From NCBI GenBank assembly GCA_002338715.1, contig DDIR01000082.1, positions 1,207 to 50,270 on the forward strand: a stretch of 49,064 nt of DNA. The letters are read 5' to 3'. The notes below the pieces were generated by a model. That model searched no databases. It was not told the origin of the DNA and worked only from the letters and a program-made list of their open reading frames with translations. This DNA comes from Phycisphaerales bacterium UBA1845 (GTDB lineage: Bacteria; Planctomycetota; Phycisphaerae; UBA1845). A program made the position numbers and the translations under genes. Below are positions 43,789 through 49,064 of this stretch, piece by piece. The stretch's first letter is position 1. The number at the start of each line of letters is the position of its first letter.

Positions 43789-44316
43789 CTATTGGTTGGT
43801 CGTCTGCGACCATGGCAATCGAGCGTTTTCCGGTTGAGGCCCGCGCAGATTCCCCGTCTCTGACGCAAAATCGCAAATGATTCTGACGATCTCGGTTGCG
43901 TCCTCGGTTGGGATGCGGCGAATCAGATCGTGCACGTGACCGAGCGCCTTCTCGTGAACATCGAGCGTCCCCAGCCAGCGCATCTGATCGTGGAACATCA
44001 GCGTCAACGGCGCCGTCTCTGGTGGGACCGCCCAGTAGTTGATCCAACCTTTTTCGTATTTGCGGAGAATGTCGAGCACGCGCTGGATGGCAGCCGGGTC
44101 GGTGCAGACGGCTCGACGCATCTGCTTGATGCGGGAATAGTTCGATTGAAACGGTTCGGAAAACTCAGGCAATCCCGGGTTGGCGACGAGGTCGATGCGG
44201 GTGGTTGTTTCGAATCGCTTGAACGATACGGATGTGCAACCGGTCACGTTGATGATGATAACCACCATCATCAGCATGCCGATATTGTGTTTTGATCGAT
44301 TGGTGTGCGTACCCAT
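43789..44316 (-). CDS. Hypothetical lipoprotein
   Basis: A 175-residue protein. ATG 44316 gives a signal (IGMLMMVVIIINV) and lipobox VTGC with Cys at about residue 27; AGAGGT precedes it. The mature part is unrecognised, with a helical segment around residues 55-80 and a PPETAPLTLMFHDQ block. It is the third gene of the minus-strand set GT2-DUF2304-lipoprotein, though 115 bases with an inverted repeat intervene. Exported and membrane-anchored. Confidence 0.65.
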   Translation of the reverse strand: MGTHTNRSKHNIGMLMMVVIIINVTGCTSVSFKRFETTTRIDLVANPGLPEFSEPFQSNYSRIKQMRRAVCTDPAAIQRVLDILRKYEKGWINYWAVPPETAPLTLMFHDQMRWLGTLDVHEKALGHVHDLIRRIPTEDATEIVRIICDFASETGNLRGPQPENARLPWSQTTNQ

Positions 44317-44348
44317 CCCTGGTGAACACCTCTTTGATTTGAAGATTC

Positions 44349-44412
44349 GTAGGGTGGGCCGTGCCCACCGCCATTCCAGCGCCAAAGACAAGGTGGGCAC
44401 GAACCACCCTGC
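44349..44412. repeat. Long inverted repeat element, family C copy 2
   Basis: GTAGGGTGGGCCGTGCCCAC at 44349-44368 pairs with GGTGGGCACGAACCACCCTG at 44392-44411. It matches the element at 23006-23065. It lies between the lipoprotein and DUF2304 genes. Confidence 0.85.
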
Positions 44413-44430
44413 GCGCCGATCGCTTATTTC

Positions 44431-44793
44431 TTAACTGCTTTTGTCTGACGTATCCTGATCGCCCATCGACAACGGGTTTTCAATCGCAAGCTTGCGCACG
44501 AGCAATGTCAGATTCGCATCGAGCCGACGCATCCGCACATAAATCATATAGAAACCAACGAAGCTGAACAGGATCGCGAAGTACATCACGAGGTCGGCTC
44601 CGCGTCGCAGTCCGAGTTGTTCCGCGATCGACGTCGTCAATTCGGGCCAGGCAATCGCCACCGCAGCCCCAATCCAAACCGCCACCCAGAACAGTGCAAC
44701 CCGCCGCTGCCCGCTTCCGCGCAACAGCGCCACGAACCGCTCGACAATCAGCAGCCCCAGAATCGGAAGAACGATCCACTGAAAAGCATTCAT
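44431..44793 (-). CDS. DUF2304 family membrane protein
   Basis: A 120-residue protein with three hydrophobic segments (about residues 5-20, 33-50 and 68-86) followed by a charged helix (MRRLDANLTLLVRKLAIEN). This topology and the WPEL block match DUF2304, a family that sits beside GT2 glycosyltransferases. GGAG precedes the start. It lies 28 bases after the GT2 gene on the same strand. I infer that it helps the glycosyltransferase at the membrane. Confidence 0.87.
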   Translation of the reverse strand: MNAFQWIVLPILGLLIVERFVALLRGSGQRRVALFWVAVWIGAAVAIAWPELTTSIAEQLGLRRGADLVMYFAILFSFVGFYMIYVRMRRLDANLTLLVRKLAIENPLSMGDQDTSDKSS

Positions 44794-44821
44794 GACATGG
44801 CTCCCGGTTGCACCCGCGCGA

Positions 44822-45568
44822 CTAGCTGGTCATCCGCTTGAACAGATAATGAAAGATGATCTTAAACGCCCCGGCGCTGCTTTGACCTTTGGCTTTGGAA
44901 TAATCAGTGTAGCGAATGTGAACGGGCACTTCGCCATAGGGCAGTCCGCAGTCGCGCACCTGATCGATCAACTCGCTGGCGTGGGCCATCCTGTCGAGCG
45001 TGATCTGAATACGCTGCGCCGCCCGTCGCGAAAACGCCCGCAAACCGTTGTGCGTATCGGTGATTTTCACCCGCGACACAATCCGCGTAAACAACACACC
45101 CAACCGCAGAAGCCACTTGCGCGAAAGTTTGATATTCTCGACCCCGCCCAGAAATCGCGACCCGAGGCTGATGTCCCACTTGCCTTCGAGAATCGGCGCG
45201 ATCAGCACCGGAATGTCTTCAATGCGATGCTGCCCATCGCTGTCGAACGTCACCACGAATTCCGCACCCTGCAAAATCGCAAAGTCGATGCCCGTCTGAA
45301 GCGCCGCACCTTGCCCGCGATTAATCGCGTGCCGCAGCACCTTCGCACCCGCCCGTGCAGAGATCGCAGCCGACTCATCCTTCGACCCATCGTCCACCAC
45401 CACCACGTTTGGATAGAGCGCCCGCACCTCTTCAATCACCGTGCCGACTTTTTCGCCCTCGTTGTATGCCGGGATGACGATGTAGACCTTCTCGCGCACC
45501 TCCGGCGGCAGGCTGGGGGCAGCCGTCGATTCTGCGGAAACGTCCGGATTGGATTGAACCGTGGCCAT
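44822..45568 (-). CDS. GT2 glycosyltransferase (dolichol/polyprenyl-phosphate mannose synthase type)
   Basis: A 248-residue GT-A enzyme. Family blocks are VIPAYNEGEKVGTVIEEV, VVVVDDGSKDES, HAINRGQGAALQTGI, and the DxD motif TFDSDGQH that binds metal-nucleotide-sugar, then GSRFLGG and DTHNGLRAFSRRAAQ. It is similar to DPM1-like enzymes that charge polyprenyl phosphate. It is a soluble-looking catalytic unit; the paired DUF2304 protein may supply the membrane part. Confidence 0.9.
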   Translation of the reverse strand: MATVQSNPDVSAESTAAPSLPPEVREKVYIVIPAYNEGEKVGTVIEEVRALYPNVVVVDDGSKDESAAISARAGAKVLRHAINRGQGAALQTGIDFAILQGAEFVVTFDSDGQHRIEDIPVLIAPILEGKWDISLGSRFLGGVENIKLSRKWLLRLGVLFTRIVSRVKITDTHNGLRAFSRRAAQRIQITLDRMAHASELIDQVRDCGLPYGEVPVHIRYTDYSKAKGQSSAGAFKIIFHYLFKRMTS

Positions 45569-45857
45569 CTGGTTACCGTATCACCATCGAGGAAACGTCA
45601 CCGTCGAGGCCCGCGCGGGCGAAGACCGTCGCAATCATACTATCACGAACGAATCACAGACTCCAAAATTTCTCATCGCCACGCACGATCACCGCAGTCT
45701 TTCGCCCAATGCGGTTTCAAGCAAGTCTGCCGGCGCGGTATGTTATCAGAACCACATCGACGCTTGACGATGCCCACCGCGGCTGGTCTGATGTGCCCAC
45801 GATTCATGCGGTTCTATCCATCAGGCGGTAAAGCGCACGCAACACGAGGCAGGTTTC

Positions 45858-46874
45858 ATGACGGTCACGCTGGTCATTCCGGGTCGAAACGCAGCGAAGA
45901 CGATCCGCCCCTGTCTCGAAGCCCTCGCGCCATTCGTCAAAAGCGGCGAGTTGGCTGAAATCCTCTTCGTCGATGACGGTTCGACCGACAACACCCGAGA
46001 AATCGTCGCGGAATATCCCGTCACCTGCGTGCCCGGACTCGGAAAAGGACCAGGGTCCGCTCGAAATCTCGGCTGGCAGACAGCGAAGACCGATCTCATC
46101 TGGTTCGTCGATTCCGATTGTGTCGCCGAGCCCAACGCCCTCGCCCCACTCGTCGCCCGATTCGAAGATGAGAAGATGGGCGGAGTCAGCGGCAGTTACG
46201 GCAACATGTGCCCCGACTCGCTGCTGGCGTGTTTGATCCACGAAGAGATCATCGCCCGACATCGCCGCATGCCCAAGAACGTCAACTTCCTCGCGACGTT
46301 TAACGTCGTCTATCGACGCGAAGCCCTGGAGCGCGTCGGTGGTTTCGATGAACGCTTCCTCAAGGGTCAGGACGCCGAACTTTCGTGGCGGGTCATGGAA
46401 GCCGGTTACGATCTCGGGTTTGAACTCGATTCGCGCGTCGCCCATTTCCATGAGACCCGTTGGCTGGGATATTTTAAGACGCAGATGCATCAGGGTTATT
46501 GGCGACTCTGGCTGCACCTGACGCACAAGGGACACTCTGCCGGCGATTCGTACAGCAGCGCCCTCGACCACTTTCAACCGCCGCTCGCGATGTTGATCCT
46601 GGCATCGATTCCGCTGCTGTTTTTCAAAGCCACCTGGTGGGTGACGCCGGTATTGATCGTGCTACTGCTGCTGGCGCAGATTCCAATGACATCACGGATC
46701 GTGAGGCAGACGGGCCAACTGAAGTACCTGATGTTTGCGCTGATGAGTTTTCGACGGGCGTTCTGGCGCGGCTTCGGTTTGTCCAAAGCCACCATCGATT
46801 ACATCCTCGCCGGGAAGGAAGGCCGCAAAGCCAAGCAAAGCAAACCCGTGCAGTCCAATGCCCAATCGTCCTGA
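45858..46874 (+). CDS. GT2 family glycosyltransferase
   Basis: A 338-residue GT-A enzyme with VIPGRNAAKTI, FVDDGSTDNT, GPGSARNLGW and the metal-binding FVDSDC motif. The block VGGFDERFLKGQDAELSWRV follows, whose ED-like segment contains the catalytic acidic residue. Two membrane segments lie near residues 240-275. GAGGCAGG precedes the start. It faces the preceding glycosyltransferase divergently and is followed by flippases in the same direction, so it is probably part of an envelope polysaccharide pathway. Confidence 0.9.
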   Translation: MTVTLVIPGRNAAKTIRPCLEALAPFVKSGELAEILFVDDGSTDNTREIVAEYPVTCVPGLGKGPGSARNLGWQTAKTDLIWFVDSDCVAEPNALAPLVARFEDEKMGGVSGSYGNMCPDSLLACLIHEEIIARHRRMPKNVNFLATFNVVYRREALERVGGFDERFLKGQDAELSWRVMEAGYDLGFELDSRVAHFHETRWLGYFKTQMHQGYWRLWLHLTHKGHSAGDSYSSALDHFQPPLAMLILASIPLLFFKATWWVTPVLIVLLLLAQIPMTSRIVRQTGQLKYLMFALMSFRRAFWRGFGLSKATIDYILAGKEGRKAKQSKPVQSNAQSS

Positions 46875-46912
46875 GTTGGCCAACATGCTCGTTTCATTCC
46901 GTCAGCTGACCC

Positions 46913-48220
46913 ATGCAGGAACGGACTGCGAACAATTCAGGCGGATCGCCGATAGATAACCAAGTGCGCGAAGAATCCAAACATAGCATCCTGTTGTTCG
47001 TGTCGACGACCGTCACGGCGCTGCTGTCATTCGGTTATTCCCTCTACGCCATGAAAATGCTCGGTCCGATGCGGGCGGCGGATTTCGTCGCGGCGATGTC
47101 GGTGGCGACTTTCTTTTCCATCGCGCTGGGACCGATCAACGGCACCGTCGCGAAGTTCACCACCGGATATGCAGCCGCCAACGACCTTGGCAGCGTCGCC
47201 CGGTTGCAGCGGCTGGCGATTCGCAACGTCTTTCGCTTTGGCGGGATCGGATTTCTGATCGGCGCCGTTCTGGCGATTCCGCTTTCGTCGTGGTTGCAAT
47301 ATCAATCGATCTTCCCGCTCGTGCTGTCGTTTGCGATCGTCTGGTTGACGCTGCTCTTGAGCGTCGCCCGCGGTGTGCTGCGCGGGTTGCAGCGCTTTGG
47401 GGCGTACAGCATCAACACCGTGACCGAAGCGCTGGTGCGATTGCTCGTTGGCGTGGGACTCTTAAGCATTTGGACGACGACGGTCAGCGGCGTGATGGCT
47501 TTTGTCGTCGCGCTGATGGTAATTTTAATCATCTCGCAGGTGCAGATGGCCGACATCTGGCGACAGTTCGAATCGCCCGGTATCGAAAGCGACGCGATCA
47601 TACGCTACCTCAAACCGATGTGCGTGATGATGGCGATCACAGCCGGCTTCGACAACATGGACATGCTCGCGGTCAAACACCTGTTCGATCCCGACGCGGC
47701 TGGCGCTTACGGAGCGGCTTTTACCCTCGCCCGCGGGACAAGCGTCCTGGTGACGCCGTTTAACATCATCCTCCTGCCGCTCGTTGCTGGCTTGCAGGCA
47801 AGAAAAGCCCCTGTCAAAACTACGGTCCTGCGCATCTGCGGGTACTTCGTCGCCCTGTGTGCGATACCGCTGCTCGTATTCGCCATCTGCCCGGGCAAGG
47901 TGCTGCAACTCGTGCGGTTGGACGCATTTTCGGACGCGGCTCCCCTGCTTCTACCGCTGACAGCCGCCCGATTGTTGGGACATTTGAACGGATTGATCGC
48001 TCTGTCGTATGCAGCATTGGGACGCTTTGGATTCTTGAAAGTCTTTATCCCAGCACTGATCACCGAGGTCGCTCTGCTGGCTCGATGGCACGATTCGAAC
48101 ATGACGGTGATTCTGGTGGCGTTGTTCGTCCAAGCCGGCACGCTGATGGCGCTGGCTGCATATTCAAAGTGGCCCCGATCGGCCGATGATTCTGAAGACG
48201 AACGTTTCGACCTGAACTAA
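46913..48220 (+). CDS. Polysaccharide flippase (MATE/MVF superfamily)
   Basis: A 435-residue polytopic membrane protein with about 12 hydrophobic segments, starting with an SILLFVSTTVTALLSFGYSLY segment, a Wzx/oligosaccharide-flippase pattern. It would move lipid-linked glycans across the membrane. The start has no clear ribosome site. It is preceded by the GT2 gene (38 bases) and followed by a second flippase. Confidence 0.85.
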   Translation: MQERTANNSGGSPIDNQVREESKHSILLFVSTTVTALLSFGYSLYAMKMLGPMRAADFVAAMSVATFFSIALGPINGTVAKFTTGYAAANDLGSVARLQRLAIRNVFRFGGIGFLIGAVLAIPLSSWLQYQSIFPLVLSFAIVWLTLLLSVARGVLRGLQRFGAYSINTVTEALVRLLVGVGLLSIWTTTVSGVMAFVVALMVILIISQVQMADIWRQFESPGIESDAIIRYLKPMCVMMAITAGFDNMDMLAVKHLFDPDAAGAYGAAFTLARGTSVLVTPFNIILLPLVAGLQARKAPVKTTVLRICGYFVALCAIPLLVFAICPGKVLQLVRLDAFSDAAPLLLPLTAARLLGHLNGLIALSYAALGRFGFLKVFIPALITEVALLARWHDSNMTVILVALFVQAGTLMALAAYSKWPRSADDSEDERFDLN

Positions 48221-48264
48221 AGTTCGTCTCAAACAGCAAGAACAACCGCGGATACCGCCTGACC

Positions 48265-49064
48265 ATGAGCGCTTCTGACCACGCAACCTCCCAATCCATC
48301 GCAACAGGCGACGGCGCAAATGCGCCGGACTTGCGGTCGATTCATCGCGGGGCTGTGCGGGGCAGCGTGCTGGCGCTCTCGGACAATGCGCTGCGGGCGG
48401 CTCTTGGTATCGTCACGACGCTGGTCGTCGCAAAGTTCGTGGGCCCGGCTGGGTTCGGATTGATCTCGATTGCGGTTTCGATCGAGTCCCTCTTGATCGT
48501 CCTGCGCAACAGTGGATTTTCGGGCGCGCTGATCCAACGCAAAGACCTTCGCGACGTTCACGTCAATTCGGTCTTCTGGATCGGCATGATCTCCTCATCC
48601 GTTCTGGTCATTGGATTGCTGCTGGCGGCTGGGCCTCTGGCGAGTTTCTACGAGAAACCGAAACTCATGCCGATCCTGCAGGTTCTCACCCTGTCCATCG
48701 TCGCGCAGGCGTTCAGCGGTGTGCCCGAGGCGCTGCTTCGCAAGGACTTGCAGTTCGGGAAACTGTTGGCCGTCAACTCCGGCAGTGCAGTTTTCGCTTC
48801 GATCGCAGCCATCATCGCCGCGTTCTTGGGTGCCGGTGTTTGGGCGCTGGTGCTGCGCATCGTCGTGTCGCGCGTTCTGGTCGCGGTGATTTGCTGGTGG
48901 ATCTGCCCATGGAGACCAAAATTTCAATTGGACATGCAAGCCACACGCACACTGCTGTCGTTTGGCGGATACTTGTTCCTCGCCGCGCTGATGACGTTTG
49001 GCAAGGAGCGACTCGATGCCCCCATCATCGGTAAGTTGATCGGGTTGGGCGCGGCAGGTTTGCG
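48265..49064 (+). CDS. Second polysaccharide flippase/Wzx-like protein (partial)
   Basis: An open frame from ATG 48265 runs off the right edge (266 codons seen). The segment GSVLALSDNALRAALGIVTTLV, then FVGPAGFGLISIAVSIESLL, is typical of Wzx/O-antigen flippases, followed by further membrane segments. The start is preceded by a charged N-terminal 30 residues. It follows the first flippase by 44 bases. Confidence 0.85.
   Translation, partial: MSASDHATSQSIATGDGANAPDLRSIHRGAVRGSVLALSDNALRAALGIVTTLVVAKFVGPAGFGLISIAVSIESLLIVLRNSGFSGALIQRKDLRDVHVNSVFWIGMISSSVLVIGLLLAAGPLASFYEKPKLMPILQVLTLSIVAQAFSGVPEALLRKDLQFGKLLAVNSGSAVFASIAAIIAAFLGAGVWALVLRIVVSRVLVAVICWWICPWRPKFQLDMQATRTLLSFGGYLFLAALMTFGKERLDAPIIGKLIGLGAAGL

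Noticed and set aside
44792..45958. Plus-strand frame of 388 codons opposite the GT2 gene
   Set aside because: Shadow of the glycosyltransferase; no family features.
1..49064. CRISPR arrays or classic defence genes
   Set aside because: No array of direct repeats with spacers and no Cas, restriction or toxin-antitoxin motif was seen; short repeats here are palindromic and isolated.
1..49064. Further tRNA or rRNA genes
   Set aside because: Only one cloverleaf (3560-3634) was found by eye.

Overview
The window looks like part of a Planctomycetota chromosome. The markers are a DUF1501 and DUF1800 pair, a DUF1570 metalloprotease, a DUF1580 protein (a family I know from planctomycetes), a PEP-CTERM protein, a lysine/alanine-rich histone H1-like protein, futalosine-pathway MqnD and several families of short palindromic repeats. 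I cannot fix the class from sequence alone. Most genes prefer G or C at third codon positions. Starts are a mix of strong Shine-Dalgarno sites and sites without one.

Layout. Bases 1-3560 are the right end of an integrative element whose other end lies outside the window. It carries a partial CHC2-type primase, a DUF1580 protein, a helix-turn-helix protein and a tyrosine integrase, and it abuts the 3' end of tRNA-Pro(GGG). From 3.7 to 16 kb come housekeeping and signalling genes: an RluA-type pseudouridine synthase, a lipid kinase, a Xer recombinase, a LiaF-like repeat protein, a P-loop/deoxyribosyltransferase-like fusion, a CAP-domain lipoprotein, an FHA-GAF-SpoIIE-like protein, MqnD, NAD synthetase and the histone-like protein. 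From 16 to 20 kb are folE and, on the other strand, rpsP-trmD-rplS-yraN-tatD, with no rimM between rpsP and trmD.

From 20 to 31.4 kb are a secreted caspase-like DUF6345-type protein, fabI, a PEP-CTERM protein, the DUF1501/DUF1800 pair, a DUF1570 protein, nnrE, surE, plsC and a CDGSH protein. From 31.5 to 39.5 kb are an oversized prepilin peptidase-like protein, a small membrane protein, an OmpA-like lipoprotein, a methyltransferase, a secreted protein with three secretin-like repeats, a frameshifted EEP-family phosphohydrolase, a membrane protein and a GNAT acetyltransferase. From 39.5 to 49 kb are a Kef-type antiporter and the start of a polysaccharide locus: a CapK/PaaK-like ligase, two GT2 enzymes, DUF2304 and two tandem flippases, the last cut by the window edge.

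Three families of short palindromic repeats are scattered between genes. The best novelty candidates are the tRNA-Pro element, the likely catalytically altered SpoIIE-like domain, the kinase-like/deoxyribosyltransferase-like fusion, the caspase-like secreted protein, the LiaF-like repeat protein and a long nested hairpin beside the histone-like gene. No single complete new multi-gene system is proven by the sequence.
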